Origin: Straminergon stramineum
Taxonomy: Eukaryota; Streptophyta; Bryopsida; Hypnales; Calliergonaceae
Direction of reading: 5' to 3'
Length of the DNA: 64,000 nucleotides
Assembly: GCA_963920665.1 (NCBI GenBank)
Contig: OY987269.1
Location: 21,640,501 to 21,704,500 of the forward strand
Below, in pieces: positions 11,200-23,771 of this stretch. How positions within the stretch are numbered: the first letter of the stretch is position 1; every line of letters begins with the position of its first letter. The notes under the pieces were generated by a model. That model ran no database searches and was not told the DNA's origin. It saw only the letters and a program-made list of their open reading frames with translations. A program made the position numbers and the translations under genes.

Positions 11200-13048
11200 T
11201 CACAACATGTAGAATACTATTCGGAAATTATAGAATAAATTATGAATTTTTAAAGTATCAATTATAGAGGTAACCAAAATAGATTCTACAGGCTCATATT
11301 CTAAAGGTGTATGTTGTTGGTACATGCTTATATTTGAAAGTTTTGCAACAATTGGGTGTAGTCACTTTAGTGAGATTCTGCCAAGGATAATTACACATAA
11401 CTTGTATATTGTGAGAATCCATTGTACTGTATTCCCACTACTATGGCCCATGTTGAATGTTAGTTCCAAAGTATTGCAGTGGAGAGTGAATTACGTGCAT
11501 AACACCATAAAAGAAAGTAATATCATGCAAGTTTGTATAGGGTAGTAGAAATGACCTCATAATTACAATCAATTATTCTATTTTGACCAATTACTATAAA
11601 AAAAAAAGGCATAATAGATTTATGCCTAACCAACCCAATGATCACTAAAAAATCCTAAAAGAGTATGAAAACTAGAAATAGATCTCATTGTAGTATATGA
11701 TAGATATGATTGGACAATGTGTACATGTCATGTTACGAACATCAATGAAAGGAAAAAATTTATCCTTCTATATGGTAATATAATAAGAATGTATTTGAAA
11801 GTAGTGAAGATAGCATGATTTCAATTTACCTTGAATTTTGAAGGAAAAATGATGAAGATTCATATTAAACATGGAATGAATTTGGAAAATCTCAAGAAAT
11901 TTCTCTAGAGGTGTGTATGCTAGTAAAGAACATCCGTCTATATGATAATATGATCAAAATAGTTTTGAAAGTAGTGGAGATAGAATGATTTCAATTTACC
12001 TCAAATATTTGAAGGAAAATGATGAAAATTCATATCAAACATGTAATAAACTTCAAAATTTTCAAGAAATTTCTATATAGGTGTATATTCTAGTAAAAAA
12101 TATTACAATGTCAAAAACATTTATGTCATTTTATAATTAGAATATGCGTAGATTATGATAATAGGCCTTAAGTTCAAATTGCAATTAAATATTCTATTTT
12201 AGAAAATTCAGGATATTTAAAATTATTATAGAAATAAGACTTGATTAAGTTTATTTCGGTAGTTAGGCTCAAATTCAAAAAATATAATTTTCAAGGATGA
12301 AATGTATATCTACAACTAAAAATTGCCAATATGTACAAGAAATTGTATCTTTGGAGATTCAAGGATAATTCTAAAAGGACAAGATCTATCACAAAGGTTC
12401 GTAGTCAACCTAAAAAGATTGAAGTTTTGAACCAATAGGTACTCTTCATTTCTACAATAATCTTGAAAGTTATCCATTGGCTACTTTATGGCCTTGGGCA
12501 TCTCTTTCTATAGAAAAATCAAGAATACCTTGATGGGGGGAAGCTCCACCACCATACACATACAATATACAATAGTCTAGAGGTCAAAAACAAATGTCAA
12601 TGAAAAATTTCAACTTTTCACTCTCTAATGTTCATTTTAATATGTTATGAGCCTCACTTTAGATCCTACAACCTAAATTAGTTAACTTCTAAATTAACTA
12701 CTTCAAATGATGTGCCGGAATGATGTGTTTTGAACATAAATTGTATCAAATCACCTCTTTCTAAAACAATGCTAAAACCCTTGCTATTTATTTATTTGGT
12801 AAATCAAAGGATGACAATACCTATTTTCCATGTTACAATATACCTTCCTAAAATTTCAAAATAAAAAACCATGACAATTGCAACAACATGGTGCTTGAAT
12901 AGTTGAATTTCAAGAATGACATTAGTTTTCATCTCTTTTTCAATGGTCAAACTTCATCTTTTCAAATATTTATAAATAAATGCATGTATTACAATTTATG
13001 CTAAAAACTTTTGTGTTGAGAAAATATGTTGGAAATACATGTAAGAAA
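11200..13048. repeat. Dispersed 1.85-kb repeat, copy 1
   Basis: From about 11200 to 13048 the sequence aligns with 17700-21366, once the 2-kb insertion in the second copy is removed. Shared blocks include GAATAAATTATGAATTTTT, GCCCATGTTGAATGTT, ACAAGATCTATCA and GGAAATACATGTA. There is no open frame of note. The right end is where a TTAA-type fragment begins (13049). Confidence 0.7.
11762..12101. repeat. Tandem duplication of about 170 bases
   Basis: Unit 1 (11762-11931) and unit 2 (11932-12101) share TATATGRTAATAT near the start and GATTTCAATTTACCT and CAAGAAATTTCT further in. The second copy of the host repeat (from about 20280) has only one unit, so the duplication is specific to copy 1. 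Confidence 0.65.
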
Positions 13049-13342
13049 TTAATCCCCATAGTCCCAAGGCCATTATTTTATCAAAAAATACTCAAAATTG
13101 CTAGTTTTGGTGCTTTCATCCAAGAAAATAGAAAATATATCTTTTTTAGAATCTAACTATAGGATCTTTTACTTCACTTGTCTTAGATTATATGGTAAAA
13201 ATTTGATGAAGTTTGACCATATAGATTGGAAGATATTAGCATGTTGGACATACAATCCTTCTACTCCCTTGTATTAGGTACTTTATTGATATTCTCCACA
13301 CTATATTTGTTACGACTAGCAATGATTTAGTTAGTTAGGAGG
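13049..13342. mobile_element. Fragment of a TTAA-ended element, group 3
   Basis: It starts TTAATCCCCATAGTCCCAAG and resembles the left end of element G (22195) for roughly 220 bases, for example GATGAAGTTTGACCATA. It then diverges before element F begins at 13343. No right end is visible. Confidence 0.5.
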
Positions 13343-14244
13343 TTAACCCCTAAAGGACCATTGTCCCTTCAAGGGACAAATGGGATTTTGGGGAGTTACC
13401 TACGGTCTCAATTTTTGTCTTGATTTTTCGTAACTTATTATGAAGATAGAAAAAATCATTAGCTTTGTGGGAATATGTATGTTTTTCATTTGGTGCTCGG
13501 CAACAAAACTTATGCCCCAACAAGCTCAAAACAGGGGAGAGGGGGCAACAAATAAAAATTCAAAAATTTGAATATTATTTTAAAAAATTCCTCATGGCTT
13601 ATGTTTTGTCTACATGGAAAGCTTTGATTCTTTCCAATTGAATTTGTTATGGACAATCTTGTTTTTCAGGCAATTAGAGCATCTTCTAGAAAAAATAACT
13701 TGTAGGATTCATTTTTGAATGCCATTTTTTCAATTTTTCAAAGAAAAAGGCCCACATGGTTTAATTTTCTTGCAAGAACAATCTCACCATTGGTATTAGG
13801 GAATTTGAATTCCATCTTAGAGATGTTAATAGATTGGATTTCCTTCTATCTTGTATCTACTTCTAATTAACAATTTTTTAAAGAATAATTTTTCTTTTTG
13901 TATTTTTTCCCCTAGACTTTCAACAAAATTCTCCACCGTAAAGATTGAAAGCTCAAAACTTTGTAGTGCAAAAAAATTAAGTTAAGAAGGTTCAAAGTCA
14001 AATAATCTAGTCCCACAATGTGCTGAAAAACTTGTTTTCTTCACTTGAAACACATGTATCTTGCAATTTGTGCTGTCAAAATTTCTGAATTTTTTTCCAC
14101 ACATTTGCATACTAGTTAGGTGTAAGAAAATACAGTTAGATGTGCAAAAAAACACAATTTTCAAATTTTTTTACTCTTTGCTATAGAAATAGCAATTTAG
14201 CATATTTTTTCACAGAAAAAAGGCCTTGGTCCTTTAGGGGTTAA
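13343..14244 (+). mobile_element. TTAA-ended element, group 3, copy F
   Basis: The ends are TTAACCCCTAAAGGACCA at 13343 and TTGGTCCTTTAGGGGTTAA to 14244, an inverted repeat with TTAA at both extremes. Length is 902 bases. Element G at 22195-23086 is an inverted relative. It codes for nothing recognisable. Confidence 0.82.
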
Positions 14245-14366
14245 TTTGGGGGTTCTTTCCCCTCCCTTGTCATCTGATTTTGTACCATTCAATCTGAGCT
14301 CCATCTTCACAAGTGATGGAAAACATATGTATTGTATTGTAGTTTTTGTCATTTAATTTTCCTAAA

Positions 14367-14380
14367 TGGTATCAGAGCAG
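14367..14380 (+). other. Primer-binding site of a decayed copia-type LTR element
   Basis: TGGTATCAGAGCAG is the classic primer site of plant Ty1/copia elements. Its first 12 bases are complementary to the 3' end (with CCA) of initiator tRNA-Met, such as the gene at 39479-39550. The sequence just 5' (about 14245-14365) would be the end of a 5' LTR. No gag or pol is recognisable downstream, so only a leader remnant survives. Confidence 0.6.
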
Positions 14381-15874
14381 TTTTTGGTCTACTTCATTGC
14401 ATGAGGGAACAAGTCATGTTGATGTAGAGAGAAAGTTAGGAGCAAGATTGAATGATCATACTTCGACACTCTACGCAGATAGAATCTATACTGAAGAAGA
14501 CAATGAATGGATGAGTGTAGAAAGATTGGTGAAACAACCAACATGCAAAATATATGTGCATGATGTGCAAGAGGCTTTTGTTCAATAGAATCCCAGTGTC
14601 AGTAGCGAACGCTGTAGTGTCAAGATCAGTCACTGATTAGGCACCCAATATTGCTAAGGTAGGAACATCCATAACCATCAATTTAAGCAATTCAGCATAG
14701 TTGGGGTCAATTTTTTGCTGATGATGGAAAATCAATGACAGACAATCAATTGCTCTGGGCCAGATGCGCAACTGTGGACATCTTCGAACCTGGCCGGAGC
14801 GTGGACATCTTCAAAGTTGGGCCAGATGCGCAACAGTGCTAGAGCCCAGCCCGACAATTTAAGCCCCGTCGACACTACAACTAAACAAGTTGCTCCACTA
14901 CAATACTGTATAAGTTCTCTCCCAAGAACAGCAGTGCCCGTCTGTACAAGTCCTCTTCCTTCGTACTTCAGTTGCACCATCAGAGTCTCTTTGTGCACAG
15001 CGTGTGTTGGAGGAGCGTTTCGCTTGGCCACTTACTGAGATTCCGTTTCAGTCAAGGCTGGTGGAGAGAAGACTCCCTTGGCGTTGCCTTTTGGGATTCA
15101 AGAGCTTCCTACTCCCGTCTCTCTGGTTTGCACTTTCGCCTGCTGGGGACGCTCTAGCACAAGCCGCATGCGCATACAACTGTTATTTGTCGGCTGCTCT
15201 AGGGGTGGCTTAACGTAAGATTTTTGGCCTGAATTTTCAAAAGTAGGATGCAGCTACAGAATGATATATCACTTGTTACACGAGACGGAGTGATCCTTGT
15301 GTCGTCAAGAGAGCCTGAGCTTAGAGTTGCAAGTCAGTTGGGGAAACAAATTGCATGTTAGTGTTGTGGTGGTTTGGATGGGCAGAGCTAGAAAGTGGAT
15401 AGTGCTTGGCTACTTACTATTGGGTGTATGAAGAGAGACACGGTCGTGAGGCTTTTTCGTCAAGATCACCTCATTGAGTGTAGTGAGTTTAAGTTGCTCT
15501 CAGCTTACTTTGTTTGTTCCTTTTATAGTCAGTGAGAGAGTTGATCAGGGATTTTTTTTTCTTTAATCTGTTGGCATTGTGAGCTTGTGGCTTTCTTTTT
15601 TTGACCTGTTACAACTATGATGCTTGAATTTCATTTTGGCTTCAAAGTTTTGCAGCTATTCTTGCATCAGTAGGTCACTATTTGTTCTTTATTTAAAGAA
15701 TTTAAGGTGTCCTCGTGTATTGTTTCCAGCTCTGTCGTCATATAAGCTTCACTGCAGCATCCGTGACAACGGCTTGTAGATTTCCTATTCCTTAAAAGGT
15801 GTCCTCTCTCTTTTCTGCAAGCGCTTACATTTATTGGAGGTGTGGAAGATTAAATATATAAGCACACAATACCA
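14381..15874. other. Region upstream of the DUF247 gene
   Basis: Positions 14381-14590 hold an open frame of about 80 codons with no family likeness, probably part of the copia remnant. Positions 14740-15215 are clearly less AT-rich and contain two short direct repeats: GGGCCAGATGCGCAAC at 14757 and 14819, and GTGGACATCTTC at 14774 and 14801. This may be the promoter or leader of the downstream gene, but no transcription start can be fixed from sequence. Confidence 0.4.
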
Positions 15875-17406
15875 ATGGGCAGCTCCAACATGGGTGTCGT
15901 GACCATAGGTAACTTTAGGTTTCATTTTCCATATTGTTGGCATGTATTTATAATGTGTTTTCAAGAGCTTATCACTTTTACTTTATGTGGACTAATTTCT
16001 GTACTTCAATATGTGTAGGTGATGTTGAAGATCAACGACACAATCCAAATTGGTTTGTGGTCCACAAACACATGCTCCGCCCTAATCAAGAGGGTGAAGT
16101 GAATGACTTGGGATATTTTATATTGAAAGTGCCAGAATATAAGCGTCAACCGCCCTCAGCTTTTTCTCCACGAGGATTGCAACTTGGGCTCCATAATCAA
16201 GAGAATTTGGATTGGAGTGGGTTAGAGGCCTTGAAGCTTGGTTTTGCGGTGCAATATGGATTAGTGGGAGAGAAATGGGACCATTTTTGTAATGCAATTG
16301 TGAATGATCCCAAAGCTATGTTGGCTTGCTATGGTCTTCAAAGTGGGGTGACATGTTGGACTGATGAACAGATCAAACATGTGTTGGCCCTAGATGCCCT
16401 CTTCATGGCTACTTATTTAGACATACAGTTCCCTCGAAATGAAAGACAACTGTTCATCAAGGCATTGCCATTTAGGTTCAATGAAAATGATGTGTTTTAT
16501 GAAAAATACAAAATGTCGAGGGGTGTTATGGATGAGGACCTTTTCCGAGTTGAAAATCAAATCCCTTTTATCCTCATTGACAAAGTGGTTGAATATATGA
16601 GTGATTTTGTTGCTTCTCATACCTGTGAAGGCACTCAACCCATTGTTGATTTACTATATCAACATAGAAGTGTAGAGCAAGCAGTCGAGGTAGTAGCCAA
16701 ATGTTTCATGTTCACTTCAGGAGAAGCTTTCAAAATTGACAATTCAAGTCCCTTAGATGGTGAGAAAACTCATATTCTTGGAGCTGCATACAAAGTCATT
16801 TGTGGATCCCAAGGTATACTCATGAATCAGGCAATGGACAGAGTTGAATATATTCATGGGTCATCGGCAACAAAGTTGAAACAATCTGGCATCAAAATAG
16901 TTGGAGTTGATGGGCCATTGTGCACAATGTTCTATACGAAGAAGTGCTTATCCCTTCCTAAGATGAATATATACGATAATACTTTTTCCTTCATTCGAAA
17001 TATAGCATGGTATGAGAACTACAGCATTTCAGGTGGTTGTATCTTCCATGACTACATTCACTTTATGAGTGATCTCATTCAAGCTCTTGAAGATTTGGAT
17101 CTTCTCATCAACAATGGTGTGATTTATAATACTTGTGGAATTAAGGGGTTTGAAATGTGGGTAGCTTTGAAGGAAGGCTTAGTACAAATTTCTTCTTCCC
17201 AAACACACCATGATATGAAAAAAGCTATAATGAAGAGATGTAATCGTAGAAGGTATAGACTTTGGAGTGAATTCAAAATCGTATTTTGCTCAAAGCCTTG
17301 GTTGGTTTTGTCTACCATTGCAGTTGTTTTGGTGACAGTGGCTACATTGGTTCAAACCTATATAGCTATCATTGGTTCAAATAAAATGAAGCCAAATTTT
17401 CCATGA
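15875..17406 (+). CDS. DUF247 (UPF0481) family protein, two exons
   Basis: Exon 1 is 15875-15908 and begins at ATG (MGSSNMGVVTI). A 110-base intron with GT and AG ends follows (15909-16018), and exon 2 is 16019-17406. The splice keeps frame and gives 473 residues, a normal length for this plant-specific family. Family features are VPEYKR near the N-terminus in place of the usual VP/I start block, RVENQIPFILI mid-protein, and a final hydrophobic segment (PWLVLSTIAVVLVTVATLVQ, about residues 440-460). The last predicts a C-terminal membrane anchor. The molecular function of most DUF247 proteins is unknown; some grass members act in self-incompatibility, but nothing links this one to that role. 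The open frame continues upstream through the intron, but only from a non-ATG codon, so the spliced ATG start is preferred. Confidence 0.88.
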
Positions 17407-17530
17407 AGAAATGGAAATTTGTAATAGAAGTTGAATATTGTGAATCCATTTGCCCAAGTGTTTGGATGGATAGTTTGTATACAATATTTGATGTCCACAA
17501 TAGAGGAAACTTTTTACTTTCTTAAACCAC

Positions 17531-17675
17531 TTAGGGGCGACTTCCATGTGGAGTTGAGGGTTGGTCAAGCTCATTGATCAACAGTGGAATGGGAGTCTAT
17601 TGATCTTTAAACTCCCATTCCACCATTGATCAGTGGGCCTCACCACCCTTGACTATACATGGAAGCTAGCCCTTA
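17531..17675. repeat. 145-nt imperfect hairpin downstream of the DUF247 gene
   Basis: The left arm (17531-17596) and right arm (17611-17675) pair over about 65 bases with roughly three quarters identity around a 14-base loop. TGGAATGGGAGT next to the loop and CTTCCATGT near the base are perfect. It lies 125 bases after the DUF247 stop. It could be a small-RNA precursor or a compact hairpin MITE. Confidence 0.7.
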
Positions 17676-18213
17676 TATTGGTTACAACTTGTATTATTTC
17701 AACACTATAAGAATAAATTATGAATTTTTAAAGTATTCATGATAGGGATGTCAAGAATAGATACTATGCAGTCATATTCAAAAGGTATATATCATAAGTA
17801 GATGCTTATATCATAAAGTTTTGCGATAATAAAGTGTATTTACTTTACTGTGACTTTTTCTAGGATTATTGCACATTTCCTATATATCTTGGAAATCCAA
17901 TGTATTGTATTTACATTAGATTAGCCCATGTTGAATGTTGGCCTAAAAATATTATAGTGAAGAGTGAATTATGTGCATGAGACCATCCAATAAAGTAGTA
18001 TTAGGTAGGTTTGTGCAGAACACTAGAAATTGTGTCATGATTACAATCCATCATTCTATTGAGACCAATTACTATAAAAAGGGCCTAGTAGAATTAGGCT
18101 TAACTACCCTAGTGATCATTAAAAAACACTAAAAGTACTTAAAAATTAAAAATATATCTAATTGTGGTTTATAATAGATTTGGTGGACAATATGTAGATG
18201 TCATGAACATCAA

Positions 18214-20262
18214 TTAAGGTTGATTGCAAGAAACACATGTCCTATTTCTTGTCTTCTTGCCCTTGGACAAGTGGTTTTGTGCTCATAACTTCCGCATCCG
18301 TAGTTCATTTGGCGTGGAATCTGGAAGGAAGATAGATGCAAAAGTTTTAGACATTCTCTCTATATATTTTTTAATTTTAAAAATCATTTTACTATTTTTA
18401 ACTTGCCTCCAATTGGATGTCTATTTCGGCCATTGGGTGTGTATGTTAGTACTATTTTCGACCCCAAAATGTGAATTAGAATTCACAATTTGGATACGTT
18501 GGAGGTGTACTACCTTTTCAAGGATCGATGAAGAGTTTTTGTCAAAATAGCAACATGTTGGTTGTGCACATGGGGCCAAATTAATCTTCCTTTAAGAAAA
18601 GGCTATGAAGAAGGAAAACTTCTCCTACATGAATTTTTGGTGCAATGTGAGTACAATCTTCTCTAGCAAAATGGCCTTTTTTATGGAATTTTTTTGAATT
18701 TTTTTTGAATTACAAAAAATGAAAAAATTCAACATACCCTTTTTTGCTATTTTTTGTCACTAGTGGTTTCTATAGAATTCCATTGTAGTCTATGGTACTA
18801 CATAATATTGCATATGTTGTGCCCCTTAGTGACATTTACCACCTTAAACTCACCTTCCAATGCTTTCTAAACACTTAACACTTTAGTGACACCAAAGATC
18901 ACGCTCTCCTAACACTATACATGCTACGCACCCCCAATGTTAGGTTCCAACTCAAGTCACGGGGTTCCCCATTCCTCCATGACTCCCAATCCTTTCCTTC
19001 CAACACTTAATTCCCACAAGACACCGGGCATGTCTTTTGATGACATGGGGCAGAACTTCCATTGATGTCCAAGCACTTGGTGGAGGTACTACTCCCCACC
19101 GGTGCTAACCGCCTTTGAATGGGACCCAACTCCTCACTAGATTCAACCCAACTCATTTTGGGACTCACCAAACGGGACTCACACCATGGCCTAGTGTGGA
19201 ACGGAACACCACCCAACCGGTATCAAGGAGTGCACAAGCACTCTACGGTAACACACAAGTGGTGGTGAGACTCAAACACTAACCTCACCACCCGGGACCA
19301 CTTAGGCTCACCATAACACCATCCGAGACTGAGGAGGGAGACCACCTCTCCTCATAGTACTCTCTGTGGGATTCAACTGGCCCCCCATCCTATAGGTCTG
19401 TGGGGACATCCAAGACACCCCAGATTTTGGAAGACCACCCACTCCCTTGTTACTTCTTCAAAACCGGGACTTAACAACCTCCCGATCTTCCCATTGGTAT
19501 AACTTTTCGCTCCGGAATCCAAATCCCAAGTGCGAGCCCATTTTCTTTATCTACATTTTCCGTAGATCACCTTGGACTATTCACTTTCTCCAATGCAACA
19601 AGTATTGAGGAAGTTATGGCCCTCCGAAGGTACGAGTCCCTCGGGAGGTGTAGTTCTCCGGGATGCCCATAACTTTTAGCTCACAGCTCATCTCCTTGTG
19701 AGCCTTAGCATTCTAGAAATCTTGTCTCCTTAGCTTTCCAATGATATGCGTCATGCCCTATTTGGCTCAAAGTAACCTTCCCAAACCTTGTTTCTCACGT
19801 CCCTATGTCTCGGGACGCGGCTAGGACACTGCCAACTTTGAGGAGCCATAACGTTTGACTCACAAGTCGGATTCTCGCATTCTTTGAATCCATGGACGTG
19901 TCTTCTTACAAGCTTTCCAAGCATGTGTGACACACCTCCTAATTCATCCAGATCGGAGCGTTGTAGCACTTTGATCACTCGAGACTCCTAGCCCCCCTCA
20001 CCCCATTTCTTGCAAGGCTTGGGGAGTCACCCCCAACGTTCCCCTTGCTCTCCAAGGTGTCCGAGCACGCCTCTTGATGAAGGTCGTGACAGCATAGTAC
20101 TAAATCAACGTTCTGGATTTGCAAACGCTGGATTCGACAATTCAAATTTATAGGTGTACTATTGACGTGGGGAATGATAGGTCTTTGTAGTATTGCCAGT
20201 CCTATGGTTGAAAGCGTACTTTTTAATCCAAAATGTGAAGTATTTCTTGAAATCACTCTTAA
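18214..20262. mobile_element. TTAA-ended element with TTGCAAGAAACA-type ends, split by a solo LTR
   Basis: The left end is TTAAGGTTGATTGCAAGAAA at 18214; the inverted right end reads TTAAGAGTGATTTCAAGAAA from 20262. TTAA at 18214-18217 and 20259-20262 is the putative duplication. Copy 1 of the host repeat (near 11755) is uninterrupted at this point. Removing the nested solo LTR leaves about 760 bases. The same type of end occurs in the foldback element at 45786-46847. Confidence 0.72.
18810..20096 (-). mobile_element. Solo LTR of the chromovirus family with 5-bp target duplication
   Basis: The LTR body is 18815-20091, 1277 bases, in reverse orientation relative to the LTR at 3809-4919. It starts TGTTGTGCCCC and ends GGTCGTGACA, the inverse of the other LTR's termini. 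GCATA flanks it on both sides (18810-18814 and 20092-20096), a perfect 5-bp duplication. No internal region is present, so it arose by LTR-LTR recombination. Short open frames inside it are not genes. Confidence 0.93.
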
Positions 20263-21366
20263 TAGAAAAATAAAATTTAGCCATTTATACAATAATATGA
20301 TTAGAATGAGTTTGAAAGTACTAGAGGTAAAATAATTTCATTTTATCTTAACTTCTTGAAGAAAAATGATGAAAATTCATATCAATCAAAGGAGAAACTT
20401 GAAAGATCTCAAGAAATTTTTCTACCAATGTAAATTCAAGTAAAGAATAATATATTGTTAGAATTTTTTATATCATTATATAATGAGAATTTGATTAGAC
20501 TATGGTGGTAGACCTTAAGTTCAAATTGCAATTAATTATTCAATTTTATAATATTTCAAATTTTTTAATTAGTATAGAAGTAGAGGTTCATTTTGATTGT
20601 TAGGCTCAAATGAAAAAGAAAATCATATTCAAGGATGAGATTAAGATCTACCATGAGCAATTGCCAAATTGTACTAGAGATTGTATCTTTTCCTATCTAT
20701 TAATAACTCTAAAAGGACAAGATCTATCATTGAGGGGGTTAAGCAAATGAGATCCAATTTTTGAACAAATAGGTACTCTTCATTTCTATAGTAATCTTAA
20801 AAATTATCCATTGGCTTCTTATTGACCTCAAACATTTCTTTCTATAAGAAATCATAAATCCCTTGACGGGTGCTACTCTACCACTATCTACATCAAATCC
20901 ACATCAAATATGGTCAAGGAAGTCTTCAAAAAACATGTCAATGAAAAATTGAAATTTTTCATTTTCTAAAATTCGTTTGGAATAAATTATAAACCTCACT
21001 TTAGATCTTGCAATCTAGATGGGTTAACTTCTAAAGTACTTCAAATGGTGTATTTTGTCCCCAAATGGTCTCAAATCACCTCTTTCTATAACAATGCTAA
21101 ACTTTGGTTATTTATTTATTTTATTTATCTAACAATCATAACACCTATATTTTTTGTTGTAATATACCTTCTTTAAATTTCACAATAAAAGACCATGAAA
21201 ATTGCAACATCATGGTTCTTGAATATGATAAACGCCAATTTCATATCTTCCCCAAAGATTAAGTTTCATCTTTTAAAATATCCATAAAAATAATTTCATG
21301 CAGCATAGCGTATGCTAAAAGCTCTTACTTTGAGAAAATAGGTTGGAAATACATGTAGGAAATTAA

Positions 21367-22194
21367 AGTAGAATTTTGTTCATTCGTTTTAGAAAAAAAA
21401 TAATCATAAGGAAGTTCACTTCTTGATTTAATTTAGTTAATTCCTAATATTATATACAATAAAACTAAAATTAATGAGTCCAAATGGTAGCAACGGTGCT
21501 AATATGTGAGCATAAAAGTACAAGCATGTGAGCTTTGAGCATATATACATAGATATAGATTACAACCATTGAAGGTACCTATATCATAGTTATACTATAA
21601 TCATAGAAGGTTTCTATAATATAGAAACCTATAATATGGATATAGTCTTCTAAGCTAATGTGTTCATGCTCCTAGGCTCACATAATAGCACCCCTCCATA
21701 TGGTAGTAATGTTGTAATAAACAATCTATATTTTATGTTTTAATTTGAATTTTCCAAACCTATAGAAAATGTAGTGAAAAATAAACTTCTAATCTTATTC
21801 TAGAGAAAAGAATTCCATAATTAATTGTTTGCAAACTAAAACTCATTGTAATTTTCATTTTGTTGGTTTATATAGAAAGATTAAAGCTCCCTATGACCCT
21901 TTATATACATAAATCTAAGAACCATGTTTAATATTATTTGCTGAAATAAATAAATAAATTGTAAGGTACACAAGTGTCCTTGTGGAAAATGAAACTACTT
22001 TTCGTACTATATTTCTTACCCATATTGTCAAACTTATAAATATTTTCTACCTAAAAACTACTTAACCACATATTGTGTAGAAATATCAAAAAATAAATGA
22101 AAAATTATATTTTTAATTGGATGACCATAACACTATTAATTTTGTCAATAAATACAATTTGATCTTCTAGGGCTAATAATATGAAAGATAATGA
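21367..22194. other. AT-rich intergenic stretch
   Basis: No gene is seen. A short perfect palindrome, AGGTTTCTATA with its inverse around one base, lies at 21608-21630. Confidence 0.5.
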
Positions 22195-23086
22195 TTAACC
22201 CCTAAAAGACCAAGGTCATTTTTTTTGGTCAAAAATCACTCAAAACTCCCATTTTGAATGCGTTCGCCCAAGAAAACCAAAAAAATTATTTTCTAAACAT
22301 CTAACCATAGGATCTTAAACTTTCTATGTGTCAAACCAAGTGGTGAAAATTTCATGAAGTTTGACCATACAGATTGAGAGATATTCGCATTCAAAGGTGA
22401 AAAAAAAAGGTTTTTTGAATATTAGTCCGCAATTTCAAATGACTTTGATAGCCTTTTGTTGAAATTTTTATCACTTAGGACTTTGAATTTGAGATTTTTC
22501 TACTAATGAAATGAATTGATAGTCTAGGAATTTAAAAAAAATAAAACACTCTTGATTTTCATTCTATAAAAAGTTATGAAGTAGGAACATGTCCATGATT
22601 ACAAGATAATAGCTCTAAGATAGGATTGAAACACAATAATCCCAACAGTGATATTGTTCTAGCAAGCAAACTTAACCTTGCCAAATAATTTTTTGCATTC
22701 AAAAATGAATACTCTAAGTTATTTTTGCAAGAAGATGCCCATATTGCTCAAAAAACAAGATTGTTCATAACTTTCACATCCCTACTCCAAATGGAATGAA
22801 TCAAAGCTCTAGATGTAGACAAAAATATAATCTATGAGGAAAAAAATCAATTTTTCTTCAAGTTTTTGTGGGTTTATTTTTTTGCCTAGTGACATAAAAA
22901 TTATGTTTAAGATGGCATAACTTTTGCTCTTGGACACCAATTGAAATACAAATTATATTTCTAGGAAGCTAATAAGTTTTTCGATCTTATGAAAAAGTTT
23001 CAAAATTTTTTACTGAAATTGAGGTCATAGGAATGTGTCCAAAATCCATTTTGTCCCTTGAGGGGCAATGGTTCTTTAGGGGTTAA
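22195..23086 (-). mobile_element. TTAA-ended element, group 3, inverted copy G
   Basis: The ends are TTAACCCCTAAAAGACCAAG (22195) and GTTCTTTAGGGGTTAA (to 23086); length is 892 bases. It is inverted relative to F: its right end holds TTTTGTCCCTTGAGGGGCAA, matching the inverse of F's left end. It is non-coding. Confidence 0.82.
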
Positions 23087-23771
23087 ATGCACTTGAGTAT
23101 AAAACTCAACATAGTTCTATTGAGTTGAATTTTGAATTTCTAATGTCAATTCATTTTTTTCAGTCTTTAGCTTTGTTTTCATAATGGATTAGGAACTATT
23201 TCAAAATTTTAGGGGGCTTTAAAAAAGATGTGCTCATTTGAAATTGTGAAAATTGCAACTTTTCTAACAAGATATGATTCCCATTAGAGTAGTTGTTTCT
23301 CATGCAAATTTCAAAGTTGGATGATCTCAAGATCAACTTTTTGCCTCTACATCTCTTCTTCTATACCTCCAAAGTTTGAATTGATTCAAAATTTAGATAT
23401 GCAAGAGTTCAATTAGTTTGTAGTAGTAGAATGTATTCTATTGGTTATTGATTACTCTTGTTAAATGAGGTCAAAGGAACAAATCAGCAAGAAAATTAGA
23501 ATTGTACCTAAAGGATACTTCTATTGTATGCAAATTTTCTAATAGTACATTGACATCAAATTGGGTATCCTTGTGTATTGTATTTTGGCATCCCTATCAA
23601 CTTTTTGTCTTGAAAAATTTATTCTGACATTCAATTTTATTTATTTTTTATTTTGTTTTTTGTATTAAATCAAATCTTATAATTTAAAGCTTCCCAATTT
23701 CAGTTTCATTACTTGAAATAGATGGAAACTCTTGCAAAAGAGTTTTTTTTGTAGTTTGAAATTTAGAATTT
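23087..23771. other. AT-rich intergenic stretch
   Basis: No gene or bounded repeat is recognised. Confidence 0.5.

Larger units (their letters stand above)
17700..21366. repeat. Dispersed 1.85-kb repeat, copy 2, split by an insertion
   Basis: The two parts, about 17700-18217 and 20259-21366, align in order with 11200-13048. The 2-kb insertion between them is the TTAA-ended element at 18214-20262. No protein-coding potential is seen. The class of the repeat is not recognised. Confidence 0.7.

Noticed and set aside
15934..16018. Extended N-terminus of the DUF247 frame
   Set aside because: It has no ATG at its start and lies in a GT-AG intron; the spliced exon at 15875 gives an ATG and an in-frame junction.
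17575..17635. Likeness of the hairpin arm to miR482 (GGAATGGGAG)
   Set aside because: Only about ten bases agree and the rest of the miR482 mature sequence is absent.
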